Source: Hyphomicrobiales bacterium
Lineage (GTDB): Bacteria; Pseudomonadota; Alphaproteobacteria; Rhizobiales; Rhizobiaceae
Reading direction: 5' to 3'
Length of the DNA: 39,599 nt
Assembly (NCBI GenBank): GCA_900471485.1
Contig: UCEU01000037.1
Coordinates: forward strand, 1 to 39,599
Part shown: positions 6,702 through 14,652 of the stretch, in pieces
Numbering within the stretch: position 1 is the first letter of the stretch
Layout: every line of letters starts with the position of its first letter
Notes under the pieces: generated by a model
Databases searched by the model: none
Seen by the model: the letters and a program-made list of their open reading frames with translations, nothing else
What the model was told of the DNA's origin: nothing
Position numbers and translations under genes: made by a program

Positions 6702-7451
6702 ATGCTTGGACGGTTGAGTATCGCTTTGGGCCTGACGCTCATCTTTGCCGTATGCCAAGGCCAAGCGGAAACGCTACGCATAGCGACCGAAGGCGCTTAC
6801 CCACCGTTCAACTTCATCGACAAGGGCGAGCTCAAGGGATTTGACGTCGACATTGCCAAGGCGATCTGTGCCAAAATGTATGTGGATTGCACCTTCCAGG
6901 CCGTTCCGTGGAACGACATCATTGGAGGTTTGGAAGCGAACAAATACGATCTGATCGTAGCCAGTATGGCTTACTCGAAAGAGCGCGCTGCTCGGATTGA
7001 TTTCTCCGAGCCCTATTACCGCTCACACTCCGTCCTGGTGGGCGATGAGAAGTTCCAGGACAGCTCACCCGAGGCGCTGGCAGGCGTGCGGATCGCCGTG
7101 GAGAGCGGGACGATCCAAGCCGAGTATCTCAAGAAGGCTTATTCCAAGAGCACGATCCTGCTTGGCGAAGACCAGCCAGCTGCACGAAAACTTCTGATCG
7201 AGAAGAAGGCCGATCTCCTCATCGGTGATGCTATTGAGCTCCTGACATTCATGGAGACGCCAGAAGGGTCTGCCTACAGCTACGTCGGAGACCCGATCTC
7301 GAGCGACTTCCTGCAAAGCTCTGCACACATCACCGCCCACAAGGGCAACCAGGCGCTTCTCGCCCGCGTGAATGCAGCTCTCAAGGAAATCAAGCTCAAC
7401 GGCACATACGACCGGATCAATGACGCCTACTTCCCCTTCAGCATCTACTAA
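6702..7451 (+). CDS. Periplasmic amino-acid-type solute-binding protein (SBP family 3)
   Basis: 249 residues. Signal peptide at 1-22 (LSIALGLTLIFAVCQGQA, cut before ETLRIATEG). Family-3 signature: TEGAYPPFNFIDKGELKGFDVD near residues 30-50, then YDLIVASMAYSKERAARIDFSEPYY. The ligand-binding arginine in that segment (AARIDFSEPY) is present, as in lysine/arginine/ornithine- or histidine-binding proteins. The start has GAGGAGATC upstream. No ABC permease or ATPase gene is near. Instead it is followed after 8 bp by a membrane diguanylate cyclase, so the likely job is ligand sensing for that enzyme rather than transport; that is inference. Confidence 0.88.
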   Translation: MLGRLSIALGLTLIFAVCQGQAETLRIATEGAYPPFNFIDKGELKGFDVDIAKAICAKMYVDCTFQAVPWNDIIGGLEANKYDLIVASMAYSKERAARIDFSEPYYRSHSVLVGDEKFQDSSPEALAGVRIAVESGTIQAEYLKKAYSKSTILLGEDQPAARKLLIEKKADLLIGDAIELLTFMETPEGSAYSYVGDPISSDFLQSSAHITAHKGNQALLARVNAALKEIKLNGTYDRINDAYFPFSIY

Positions 7452-7459
7452 GGCTGCCA

Positions 7460-8830
7460 ATGTTGAGGTCCTGGTCACGGTGGCGGTCGTCGCGTCAAAT
7501 CTCGCTTAGGTCAGCGGGCAGGGGGCTTTTCCTAATTGCGCTCGTTTATACCTGCGCGGCAGCCATTTTCACTGGCGTTCTGCTGACAAAAATCGAACGC
7601 GAAGCCAGGTTCACCCGCGAGACGCAGTTGCCGCTGATCCTCTCGCAAACCCGCAATGCCGTTAAAGCCGAGCGCTTGGCGTCTCTTGTCAGGGCGATCT
7701 ATCTCGCACGCGACCGACGCCTCGAACGGCAAATCCAGCTTCAAATACAGGCACTAGCACAGGGCTTTCCTTTCGATGCAGGTGAGCGTGTCGTTTCCGG
7801 ATTGAAAAACGTGGCGACCCTTGCGAAAGAGATCGCCGCCGCTCGGCAGCAAGCCCGTGACAGCGCTGGGCAGAACACCACCGCCTTCACCTTTGAAGAA
7901 CGTGCGACCGCCGCGTACAGCGAAGCGATCAAAACTATCGACGAGATGGGGAAGGAACTCAGCGGAGACGCTGCACTCGCTGCCGACAGGCTTGCACAGG
8001 AGATCGAGGCAGGAGCCGCAAGCACTAGGAACACCGTCTTGGTGACTCTGGTGATGCCCGGATTTTTCTGCGTCGTCTTGCTGCTGCTGGCTCGACGGCA
8101 TCTCGCAAAGCCCATCCTTTCGGCAATCGGAAACCTAAAGAAGATCAGCGAAAACAGCCAAACCATCCCCGTTCAAACGCGCCCGGTTCTTTCGGAGCTT
8201 GCGATGATCGGAGACGCCGTCCTTTCCTATGGGGATACCGCAAGCGAACTCCGACGGAAGAACGTGGTACTGCAGGCGCTCGCCGAGGAAGACCCGCTGA
8301 CCGGACTAGCGAACCGTCGGACATTCGAGACCTTTTTGCAGTCCGCGCTTGCCAACAACAGCAAGATTGGCGGCACTGCGGTATTGCTGATCGACCTGGA
8401 TCACTTCAAATCCATCAATGACCGCTACGGACACCAGGTCGGTGACCAATGCCTCCAGAGTCTGGCCCTCCTTCTTCTCTCTCTAGATCACCTCCCGAAC
8501 TCAATGGCGGCGAGATATGGAGGCGAAGAGTTCGTGATCGTCTACAACGCCGATAACGAGGGCCAGGCTTTGCTGGATGCGGCTTTCGTGTGCAGGCGGA
8601 TTGAAGCCATGCGTATTCCGCTGGAAGGCGAGAATTCAATGACGATGACAGCAAGTATTGGTGTCTCGTTTACCTCGCGTATCGATGCCTCTGAAATGAG
8701 CGATATGATATCGCGCGCGGATAAGGCTCTTTACCTTGCGAAGAGCGGTGGTAGGAACCGAGCCGTCGCCAATCGCTCCGTACCATTTCAAGGGCGTTTT
8801 TCGAAGGCCGGTGGAAAGCCGGCACGTTAG
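7460..8830 (+). CDS. Membrane-anchored diguanylate cyclase (GGDEF)
   Basis: 456 residues. TM1 about 22-45, a largely helical periplasmic domain 46-190, TM2 191-211, a short linker helix, and a GGDEF domain about 275-440. The domain has DPLTGLANRR (278), IDLDHFKSIND (311, metal-binding Asp) and an intact GGEEF active site (354-358), so it should make c-di-GMP from two GTP. The inhibitory I-site RxxD is replaced by LPNS at 345-348, so product inhibition is probably absent. No EAL domain. It is translated right behind the solute-binding protein gene (8-bp gap), suggesting the periplasmic domain reads that protein's ligand state. Confidence 0.92.
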   Translation: MLRSWSRWRSSRQISLRSAGRGLFLIALVYTCAAAIFTGVLLTKIEREARFTRETQLPLILSQTRNAVKAERLASLVRAIYLARDRRLERQIQLQIQALAQGFPFDAGERVVSGLKNVATLAKEIAAARQQARDSAGQNTTAFTFEERATAAYSEAIKTIDEMGKELSGDAALAADRLAQEIEAGAASTRNTVLVTLVMPGFFCVVLLLLARRHLAKPILSAIGNLKKISENSQTIPVQTRPVLSELAMIGDAVLSYGDTASELRRKNVVLQALAEEDPLTGLANRRTFETFLQSALANNSKIGGTAVLLIDLDHFKSINDRYGHQVGDQCLQSLALLLLSLDHLPNSMAARYGGEEFVIVYNADNEGQALLDAAFVCRRIEAMRIPLEGENSMTMTASIGVSFTSRIDASEMSDMISRADKALYLAKSGGRNRAVANRSVPFQGRFSKAGGKPAR

Positions 8831-8843
8831 AGGCAGCTTGCTG

Positions 8844-9278
8844 TCAGTGCAGGGCGCGTTTCAGCGCCTCCTGATAGGCTTTCGCCAACCGCGATTTCTC
8901 CGCAGCTGTAAACAGCAGCGTGCGCTTAAATTTGACTTCGAACCTCGGGTCTTCCGACTTTTCGCGCCTGTGAGAAGCGATCGGCGTCACCTTTATGCGT
9001 TCGCCAAGTCCGACGTGGTAATGAGACAGCATCAGTCCGGCTTTGAGCAGCAGTGCACGCATTTCCGGTCGCTGCTCGGCAACGATTACCCGCTTGAATG
9101 CTTCGATCAGTACTGGCTTGGGGAAAGGAAGTTCGATTTCGTCGACGAGATCGTTTCCAACGTTATTGTCCCGGACGAAGCGAACGAATTCGCTGACCGC
9201 CTCGTTTGCAGCGTGCAGAACCCACGCTTCGTTGCCGGCGAGGGAATGATCGTGACCGAACGTCTGCTGCTGAAACAT
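8844..9278 (-). CDS. Hypothetical protein (144 aa)
   Basis: Start at 9278 has a clear CCAGGAGAG site; the longer open frame upstream has none. The 144-residue product looks globular and cytosolic, with no signal or membrane helix. The first half contains AANEAVSEFVRFVRD and the second half is basic (HRREKSEDPRFEVKFKRTLL), ending in an Ala/Lys-rich helix. I do not recognise the family. It is convergent with the cyclase gene. An EcfG-like motif with a TGAAC -35 lies 26 bp upstream. Confidence 0.75.
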   Translation of the reverse strand: MFQQQTFGHDHSLAGNEAWVLHAANEAVSEFVRFVRDNNVGNDLVDEIELPFPKPVLIEAFKRVIVAEQRPEMRALLLKAGLMLSHYHVGLGERIKVTPIASHRREKSEDPRFEVKFKRTLLFTAAEKSRLAKAYQEALKRALH

Positions 9279-9303
9279 GGATAGCTCTCCTGGTTTCCAG
9301 CAC

Positions 9304-9328
9304 AACGAAGCAGGCCATAATTGGTTCA
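9304..9328 (-). promoter_or_regulatory. EcfG-like promoter (TGAAC variant)
   Basis: Minus strand: TGAAC (9324-9328), 16-bp spacer, CGTT (9304-9307). One mismatch to the -35 consensus; -10 perfect. Confidence 0.45.
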
Positions 9329-9453
9329 ACTCACCCCGCTTTCGCATGAGTTTCGAATTCGCGAAGGGCAGTTTTGTGTCGGTAAAGCGGCGGTTGGATA
9401 TTGAACATTGATAGGAGGATGACGATCTACAGTTGGTATCAGGAGATGCTCCC

Positions 9454-9819
9454 ATGATTGTCGTCGTCGTACTCGCATTGGCTTCGATCTGTGCGATCGC
9501 CATTGTTCGCTATTTCGCCGTGAAGACGAGGCTTGCAGAGAAATCCATCGACGAAGCTATCGCCAGAAGGCTAGAGGCCTCGCCTATGACTTCGGAGCTA
9601 CGCGACCTTCGCGAACTCAACGGCGTCATGAGAAACCTGCTGATCGACCTTGTGGAAGCCGAGGACATCAAGCCACAAAGCCCAAGCAGCCGAGTTTCCC
9701 CGAACGAACGCAAGCGGCTATATTCGATGCGAGAAGAGCGACGTCGCGAGATTTATGCCGAGGCCCTCGTACTTCTTCGTCATGCGAACGTCGCGCGTGA
9801 TAAAACGACGGTAGGCTGA
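9454..9819 (+). CDS. Single-TM coiled-coil membrane protein (121 aa)
   Basis: Start ATG at 9454 has GGAG eight bases upstream; an in-frame TTG at 9433 is less likely. N-terminal TM at residues 2-22 (IVVVVLALASICAIAIVRYF), then a charged helical region with coiled-coil character (DEAIARRLEASPMTSELRDL onward) and a basic C-terminus (EERRREIYAEALVLLRHA). The architecture of a short TM plus cytoplasmic coiled coil recalls PspB, but I see no sequence signature to confirm it. Function unknown; transcribed alone. Confidence 0.7.
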   Translation: MIVVVVLALASICAIAIVRYFAVKTRLAEKSIDEAIARRLEASPMTSELRDLRELNGVMRNLLIDLVEAEDIKPQSPSSRVSPNERKRLYSMREERRREIYAEALVLLRHANVARDKTTVG

Positions 9820-9955
9820 ACGCTTCAATCGATAGTAGGCGAGTTCGCCGCACGGTAGGCTGCGCTCAAGAGCAGAATTCAAGGGATCGTTGAGGCGATG
9901 CTGCTTAGAACGCCGAGCAGCGTCTTCGAAAGGGATGCCTCCATGGATCGTCGAT

Positions 9956-9981
9956 TGAACCTTTAACGTCGCCAGCCCGTT
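9956..9981 (+). promoter_or_regulatory. EcfG-like promoter (TGAAC, 17-bp spacer)
   Basis: TGAAC (9956-9960), 17 bp, CGTT (9978-9981), 76 bp before the small gene at 10058. Confidence 0.4.
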
Positions 9982-10057
9982 TACGCGGTTAGGTATTGGT
10001 TCTCGGTAGTTGCCTCCCAAAAGGCCAGGTGGCGCGGGGCAGATTTAGGAATTAGAC

Positions 10058-10267
10058 ATGCTGAAAAGGACAATGAAGTCGGATAATGCGGAGACGTCTG
10101 GGTCATTCCCTTGGGGGAAAGTGATTGCCGGCATCGCCGGCAGCGCAGTATCAACCCGCGTCGTTCGCCGGGTGCCGCTTGGGCGTATTGTCATTGCGGC
10201 AGCGCCTTTGATCATCGCTGCTCTGCAGCGGGACCGCAACTCTCCCAAGGATGAACGAAAGAGGTGA
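10058..10267 (+). CDS. Small amphipathic/membrane hypothetical protein (69 aa)
   Basis: ATG with AGGA nine bases upstream. After a polar N-terminus comes PWGKVIAGIAGSAVSTRVV, then a basic RRVPLG and a hydrophobic stretch at about 42-58 (IVIAAAPLIIAALQR), with a charged tail. It is paralogous to the product at 17324, which shares the pattern PW-K---A--A----T---R--PL followed by a hydrophobic run and ALQR. Unknown family; probably membrane associated. Confidence 0.65.
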   Translation: MLKRTMKSDNAETSGSFPWGKVIAGIAGSAVSTRVVRRVPLGRIVIAAAPLIIAALQRDRNSPKDERKR

Positions 10268-10325
10268 CCGCAGCTGATCGAAAAGCAGCTTTTGTCTCTG
10301 TGGCATTTTCTACGTAACGCGGGAT

Positions 10326-10679
10326 TTATGTGATGTGGGACAGGATATTCACCACCCTACCGAAAGGGTCGCGCGCATAGAATCGGCGGACGCCCCACGG
10401 TTTGTCCGTGAGCGGATAGACGATATCGAATCCCATTGCACGAGTTCGCTCGTAGAGGGCTTCAACATTGTCGAACTCGATCGAAAGGTCAGGAACAGCT
10501 GTTCCTGAGCCGCCCTCAGATGCGAAGCTGATTTGCTGTCTACCGATCACCGTCGTTGCGAATGTGGCGATCCGACCCTGATTCATCACGACGTCAAGGC
10601 CAAGTAGGTCGCCGTAGAATGACCTGGCTAGCTCCGTATCGGGCGTGGCGACGTTCGCGACTATTCGGATCACCCTCAA
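10326..10679 (-). CDS. VOC (glyoxalase/bleomycin-resistance fold) protein
   Basis: 117 residues with the paired beta-alpha-beta-beta-beta modules of the VOC superfamily: the first opens IRIVANVATPDTELARSFYGDLLGLDV, the second ends FYARDPFGRVVNILSHI. Members bind a metal and catalyse isomerisations or ring openings, or sequester small molecules. The substrate cannot be told here. The start is a TTG at 10677-10679 with GGAG upstream, or a GTG two codons later. It follows the SDR gene on the same strand after 106 bp. Confidence 0.82.
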   Translation of the reverse strand: MRVIRIVANVATPDTELARSFYGDLLGLDVVMNQGRIATFATTVIGRQQISFASEGGSGTAVPDLSIEFDNVEALYERTRAMGFDIVYPLTDKPWGVRRFYARDPFGRVVNILSHIT

Positions 10680-10785
10680 TTTTGTTTCTCCTCGACCGAC
10701 GTCCGAAGTGGGCCGTGAACCGACTGCCCAGGCTAGGTAGGTCGTCGGCCTTCATAGAACTGCTCGGGTTGCTCGGGAGGGAGTG

Positions 10786-11553
10786 TCACTTGAGCGTGAC
10801 CCCGGTCATTTCTGCGAGGCGCTGTATCAGACTGTCCTGAAACCGGACGTCTCGTACCGCAGGTGAGGGCTGCTGGTGCTGTCGATGATACCAATACCCT
10901 CCAGATGTCATGGCCTCCCGGTCGTCCTGAACCGCGAGCCACACTTGGGTTTGATGACCCATCTCAAGATCATCGGTCGCGCTCGGCCCGCCCATCTTCG
11001 TCGGTACCCAGCCCGGATCGACGGCGTTGCTCAACGTATCAGGCCAAAGTCTTGCGAATGCGAATGCCAAGGCCGCGACATGCAGCTTGCTCTCGGAATA
11101 CGCGGTACTCGCCTGCCACCTCCGGGTCTGCCAATCGATGTCGGACAATGAGCTGTCACCGCTCCGATGCATGCCGCTGCTGAGGTAAACCAGGCGGTCG
11201 GGCCGCTCGATGAGGGCAGTTAACATGTAAGGGGCGAGGGTATTCACCGCGATGGTCGTCGCATGCCCCTCGGCCGTGGTGCCTCGGTCAGGTTGCAAGT
11301 AGACACCTGCGTTGTGGATGATGGCGTTCATGCGGCCGATATCGTTCACCTGCGATGCAAGCGACCGAACGTCATTAGCGTTGCTCAGATCGCCAATAAC
11401 CACGTGCCGAGCGTCTGGGAGGAGGCGGGAAACGGCATCAGCCCTCTGTCTAGAGCGTGCGTGCAGGACAACCTCGTGTCCAGCACGCGCCAAGCTCCGC
11501 GCCGCTGCAAGGCCTAGACCGTCAGTCGACCCTGTTACAAATACCCTTCCCAA
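10786..11553 (-). CDS. Short-chain dehydrogenase/reductase (SDR)
   Basis: 255 residues. N-terminal cofactor motif VTGSTDGLG (residues 6-14), HNAGVY in the central sheet, catalytic Ser in LSSGMH and YSESK with the Tyr-Lys pair. HARSRQRAD after beta-2 carries the basic residues typical of NADPH preference. The C-terminal part resembles light-dependent-protochlorophyllide-reductase-like or retinol-dehydrogenase-like SDRs. Start TTG at 11551-11553 with GGAG eight bases upstream. It begins 17 bp after the small membrane gene at 11571 and probably shares its EcfG-type promoter. Substrate unknown. Confidence 0.85.
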   Translation of the reverse strand: MGRVFVTGSTDGLGLAAARSLARAGHEVVLHARSRQRADAVSRLLPDARHVVIGDLSNANDVRSLASQVNDIGRMNAIIHNAGVYLQPDRGTTAEGHATTIAVNTLAPYMLTALIERPDRLVYLSSGMHRSGDSSLSDIDWQTRRWQASTAYSESKLHVAALAFAFARLWPDTLSNAVDPGWVPTKMGGPSATDDLEMGHQTQVWLAVQDDREAMTSGGYWYHRQHQQPSPAVRDVRFQDSLIQRLAEMTGVTLK

Positions 11554-11570
11554 GACACCGCTCCCGCTCG

Positions 11571-11726
11571 CTAGCTGTTCGGATTGACCACCTCGGAGAC
11601 CGACTTATCTGCACTCTCGCCCGGCTTGGCCAGAATGACATAGGCACCCGCGATCACAATCCCTGCTGCGAAAATCACTGCTACGAAGGCGTACATGCGG
11701 CGGCGAGCGTTGTTACCTGTGGACAT
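11571..11726 (-). CDS. Small single-TM protein (51 aa)
   Basis: Reading frame from ATG 11726 (GGAG upstream) to TAG 11571. Basic N-terminus (STGNNARRRMY), one strong TM helix at about residues 12-33 (FVAVIFAAGIVIAGAYVILA) and a short acidic tail (KPGESADKSVSEVVNPNS). Probably an inner-membrane micro-protein. Its perfect EcfG-type promoter and short gap to the SDR gene suggest a stress-induced operon. No family recognised. Confidence 0.7.
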   Translation of the reverse strand: MSTGNNARRRMYAFVAVIFAAGIVIAGAYVILAKPGESADKSVSEVVNPNS

Positions 11727-11759
11727 GCGCTGTTTCACTCCTATCTAAGTGCGAAAAGG

Positions 11760-11785
11760 AACGCGTTAACAGTGTCTTGAGTTCC
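11760..11785 (-). promoter_or_regulatory. EcfG-type stress promoter
   Basis: Minus strand: GGAAC (11781-11785), 17-bp spacer, CGTT (11760-11763), 34 bp upstream of the start at 11726. Confidence 0.6.
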
Positions 11786-11923
11786 GAAGCTCGAAAGCTG
11801 AGTTTGAAGCTAGCTGGTCTCCTCCGCGGGTTTGGTTCGGCTTGAACGAACAATGCATGGGGCGGCTACGAGCTTGTGAAGTCCTCACTCATCAAATTTC
11901 GAAATCGAAAATTAGGCTTACGC

Positions 11924-11948
11924 TGAACGTTTTCGTCCGAGACTCGTT
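11924..11948 (+). promoter_or_regulatory. EcfG-like promoter (TGAAC variant)
   Basis: TGAAC (11924-11928), 16 bp, CGTT (11945-11948). It points at the gene starting 190 bp downstream at 12140. Confidence 0.4.
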
Positions 11949-12139
11949 TAGGAGAGCCGCCTATCGATTGGAATTTTCTTGCGTTTAGTAGTTATGTCTC
12001 TGGGTCCTTAACGGCCTTAACCCGGGTTCTTGCATTCTATTTTGCTTTGCAGATGCAAATTTGATGACGAACACTCGTTCTCTGTTTCCGAGAATCGTGC
12101 TCCTATCGGTCAGCCACAGCTGACACTCAAGGACATCTC

Positions 12140-12799
12140 ATGATCCCCTTCGACCTAGCTGCAGTGACTTTCGCAGGCGGAGCCCTGATCGGCGCGACGT
12201 CGATTGGAGCTTGGCTCTGGGCGAGAGGTGAGTTAGCCCGACGAAGTTCAGACGGCCAGGCAACTCGCGACCTCGCGATGCAGTCGGTGCTGGCGATCGA
12301 TGACTTCGTCGGGGCCTGCTATATCGCAGCTCACGATTACCCTGAGTACGACGTCGATGAACCTGAAAACTTCTTCCTCCATTCCGATGATCCCGTACTC
12401 GTGCTTCCCAAAGACGCGGACTGGTCGCTTCTAAACCGCGATCTCGCCGACGAAATCAGGTGGCTGCCTAACCGGCTACGAAACGTCCGCGATGCGCTGG
12501 AATCGATCGAAATCGAACCGCCGGACTTCAATGATCTGTTCGAGCACAGACAGGATGACTTTGCCCGCCTCGGCTTGCGTGCGATGGACCTCGTGGAACG
12601 TATCTGCGCTGCCCACCAATTGCCGTTGCCAACCCGCCCTGATTACTACAACCCGCGCAGTGAGTTCATTGCAAAGATATCGGAGATGGAAGAGTTCTGG
12701 AAACGTCGAGCTCAATCCGCGCGGCATGTTCCGAGTGAACCATCCAACGTCACACCGATATTCGGGCGAAATACAGCGCCTGAGAGCGCGTCAACGTAA
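12140..12799 (+). CDS. Hypothetical N-terminally anchored protein (219 aa)
   Basis: ATG with AAGGA upstream. Residues 5-29 form one TM helix (LAAVTFAGGALIGATSIGAWLW), followed by a cytosolic-looking helical domain of about 190 residues rich in acidic residues (YDVDEPENFFLHSDDPVLVL, then DWSLLNRDLADEIRWLP). The C-terminal 30 residues are polar and probably flexible. No catalytic motif and no family I can name. It is a single-gene unit with an EcfG-like motif upstream. Confidence 0.8.
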   Translation: MIPFDLAAVTFAGGALIGATSIGAWLWARGELARRSSDGQATRDLAMQSVLAIDDFVGACYIAAHDYPEYDVDEPENFFLHSDDPVLVLPKDADWSLLNRDLADEIRWLPNRLRNVRDALESIEIEPPDFNDLFEHRQDDFARLGLRAMDLVERICAAHQLPLPTRPDYYNPRSEFIAKISEMEEFWKRRAQSARHVPSEPSNVTPIFGRNTAPESAST

Positions 12800-12993
12800 C
12801 TGGCATGCGAAGGCGTGCGGTTTACAGCAGGCTGCGCTTCCTTGTCCTCGGGCAATTCCAGCGAACCGAGGAAAAGGCATTCCACGCTGCCCGATGTAAC
12901 TACTGACTCCCAAATTGTCCGAACAATCCAGGAAGTCTCTGTTGGGGGGAGCGGCGAACACCGTCCAGTGGCTCGCCTCGGCCAACAAGCTTC

Positions 12994-13461
12994 CTATTTC
13001 TGGGCTCGCCAGCTTTGCACGACCTTTGGTGGAGTCGATTTGAGCTCATGCCCACAAGAGGCGTCCGCACCAGAGCCGCACGTCGATAAGCGCAGTACTA
13101 GGACTTTGCCAACATACTCCTTGACTGGGTCGAAAGGCGCTGCCTTCAATATCGCAGCACGAAAATCCCGCTCGAACGCCTCCCGAGCGGGAGGAGGTGA
13201 CCCTTTCACAATAACGACGGGTCCTCGTACCACAGCGCCACGGTCGTCGATGACGAAGTAACTAATGCCGTCCACTCTTGCCGCTCTTGTATCCTCGCTC
13301 ACCAACAAGTCGAGTTCGGCTGCGACAAGTGAGAAAGGCGCGACCTGAGTGGCGGTCTGGGCGCGCACGTCCGCGCCGTTTAGCAAGAAAGCAGCGGCGC
13401 AAGGTGCCGCCCCATGGAAGAACGTCCGGACTATTGGTCGAATATTCGATCGCTGAAACAT
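12994..13461 (-). CDS. Secreted hypothetical protein with TonB-C-like tail
   Basis: 155 residues. Basic start and hydrophobic segment (MFQRSNIRPIVRTFFHGAAP, then CAAAFLLNGADVRA) form a signal peptide ending near residue 34. The mature protein has a beta-rich body (GISYFVIDDRGAVVRGPVVIV) and a segment REAFERDFRAAILKAAPFDP that recalls the TonB C-terminal fold, plus two late cysteines (STCGSGADASC) that could pair in the periplasm. The ribosome binding site is weak. No TonB-system genes are near, so the role is unknown. Confidence 0.65.
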   Translation of the reverse strand: MFQRSNIRPIVRTFFHGAAPCAAAFLLNGADVRAQTATQVAPFSLVAAELDLLVSEDTRAARVDGISYFVIDDRGAVVRGPVVIVKGSPPPAREAFERDFRAAILKAAPFDPVKEYVGKVLVLRLSTCGSGADASCGHELKSTPPKVVQSWRAQK

Positions 13462-13657
13462 TTTCAGTCCACTCTGGCTGGACAGCGAGTTTTAGTGGTC
13501 ACAACCAGCTCTGCAATGAATGATCGGTCTCGTAGCATCGAGCATCTGTGCTTCCATCGCTTGGCGTGGCATTTTGGCAACCGAACGAGGCGGTCCTCGA
13601 AATTGCGGCAGCCGTCGACATCTAATCCAGCGGCAGGGCAAGCGCGAACGAAGTGCG

Positions 13658-13858
13658 CTACGCAGCGGTTTTCGCCAATGCAGCAGCGATCTCCGCTGCC
13701 TCTAGTCGGGCTGAGGTCTTGTAAGGGTAGTGCTTCCAGCACCACCAATCCTGGGAGTCGGCTGTGCTGAAGCCAAAGCCAGCCCAGTCGCCGCAGTAAC
13801 ATTTATGGGCGACCAGCTTTGGTGCCCGTTGTAAAGTCTGACGATCGATGTCGCTCAT
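13658..13858 (-). CDS. Small Cys/His-rich hypothetical protein (66 aa)
   Basis: ATG at 13856-13858 with AAAGGAG upstream. The 66-residue product contains HKCYCGDWAGFGF followed by WWCWKHYPYK; three Cys and two His could bind a metal. The last third is an Ala-rich helix. Third gene of a minus-strand unit with 14107 and 14447 (42-bp gap), and so probably under the LexA-type control described at 14475. No family recognised. Confidence 0.7.
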   Translation of the reverse strand: MSDIDRQTLQRAPKLVAHKCYCGDWAGFGFSTADSQDWWCWKHYPYKTSARLEAAEIAAALAKTAA

Positions 13859-13900
13859 TTGAAACTCCTTTCAGCGGTTTGGTGTGTCGTTGCATGTGCA

Positions 13901-14107
13901 CTAGAGATCGCGCTCGAATTTCGGTTTCCAACCGCGCGTCATCCCTTGGCTCATTGCCGCCTCGGCCAATGCCAGTTGCAGTCGAAGATGCCCGATGTCT
14001 CCGAGAAGCGTCGCGATTGTGGCCTTGGCATCCTCTTCATGGTAGGCGAGGGCGGCCTCGACCTCATGGGTTGCCGGCTGAGCTGACTTACTGGACATGC
14101 CCGGCAT
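13901..14107 (-). CDS. Small helical hypothetical protein (68 aa)
   Basis: Starts at an ATG inside the end of the preceding gene (20-bp overlap), so translation is probably coupled. The product is mostly one amphipathic helix (HEVEAALAYHEEDAKATIAT, then GDIGHLRLQLALAEAAM) with a basic C-terminus, suited to coiled-coil pairing. Middle gene of the putative SOS operon. Function unknown. Confidence 0.6.
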   Translation of the reverse strand: MPGMSSKSAQPATHEVEAALAYHEEDAKATIATLLGDIGHLRLQLALAEAAMSQGMTRGWKPKFERDL

Positions 14108-14447
14108 TTCTCATGAGCAAATAGAATCCCTCGATGACACCGCTCTCATCGCCGGAGCAATTGAACCACAAGGGCTTACTCATAAGTTGTTCGTAACCCA
14201 CGGCGTTGAAGTAGCCGCACGCTCTGCCACTCCTTGGATCAAAGCCGATCTCGAACGACCCAAGGGGCGCGCCTGAACCCATGTCGTAGACATCCACCGA
14301 GTACAAAGACCAGTCCGGGTGGTCCGGCAACATGAGAAGGACCGCCATCAGAAGTGGATGGACCTCTGCGAGCGTCGCCTCGCTTGGGCTTGACCAGTAT
14401 GTGCCAGTCTCTTCAGCCCACAGCTGTCCCATCGGCGTCTTTGTCAT
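14088..14447 (-). CDS. Hypothetical protein, first gene of a putative SOS operon (119 aa)
   Basis: ATG at 14447 with AAGGG upstream. The 119-residue product looks globular and cytosolic: WAEETGTYWSSPSEATLAEV, a helix MAVLLMLPDHPDW, then a beta-rich part (YSVDVYDMGSGAPLGSFEIG). No membrane helix and no motif I recognise. It is the first of three co-directional genes. The sigma70-like promoter 33-61 bp upstream is overlapped by a LexA-type box, so DNA-damage induction is likely. An SOS-linked role (repair, inhibitor, phage-related) is inference only. Confidence 0.72.
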   Translation of the reverse strand: MTKTPMGQLWAEETGTYWSSPSEATLAEVHPLLMAVLLMLPDHPDWSLYSVDVYDMGSGAPLGSFEIGFDPRSGRACGYFNAVGYEQLMSKPLWFNCSGDESGVIEGFYLLMRNAGHVQ

Positions 14448-14474
14448 CGCCGTAATCCCTTCACAAAATTGAAT

Positions 14475-14489
14475 GTTCCTATTATGTTC
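14475..14489. promoter_or_regulatory. LexA (SOS) box, alphaproteobacterial type
   Basis: GTTC-CTATTAT-GTTC, an exact match to the GTTC-N7-GTTC direct repeat bound by alphaproteobacterial LexA. It lies 28 bp upstream of the gene starting at 14447 and covers the -10 hexamer of its predicted promoter. Confidence 0.65.
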
Positions 14490-14508
14490 TATTTCATACT
14501 GGAGTCAA
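14481..14508 (-). promoter_or_regulatory. Sigma70-type promoter of the putative SOS operon
   Basis: Minus strand: -35 TTGACT (14503-14508), 16-bp spacer, -10 CATAAT (14481-14486). The LexA box overlaps the -10, the usual arrangement for repression. Confidence 0.6.
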
Positions 14509-14652
14509 CGATCTTGACCGGATTCCGTTAGAAATGCGCTTGAGCAATCTATTCCGCCTGAGACCGTACCAACGAAATACGCGGCTTTGCTGTAGCGTTC
14601 AGCTCCCTAGATAATTGTGGAGATGAGAGTTTCGCGTCGTTAGGAGGATAAG

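Larger units (their letters stand above)
11727..12139. other. 413-bp intergenic region
   Basis: Contains the divergent promoter motifs at 11760 (minus) and 11924 (plus). From about 11957 a 33-codon open frame with a hydrophobic C-terminus follows AGGAGAGCC, but it would need an ATC or ATT start, so I do not call it. No other gene seen. Confidence 0.45.

Noticed and set aside
9718..10020. 100-codon minus-strand frame overlapping the 9454 gene
   Set aside because: It overlaps a gene with a good ribosome binding site and covers the 9956 promoter; no site of its own and no family resemblance.
11957..12060. 33-codon frame after AGGAGAGCC
   Set aside because: Would need an ATC or ATT start; hydrophobic end is suggestive but not enough.
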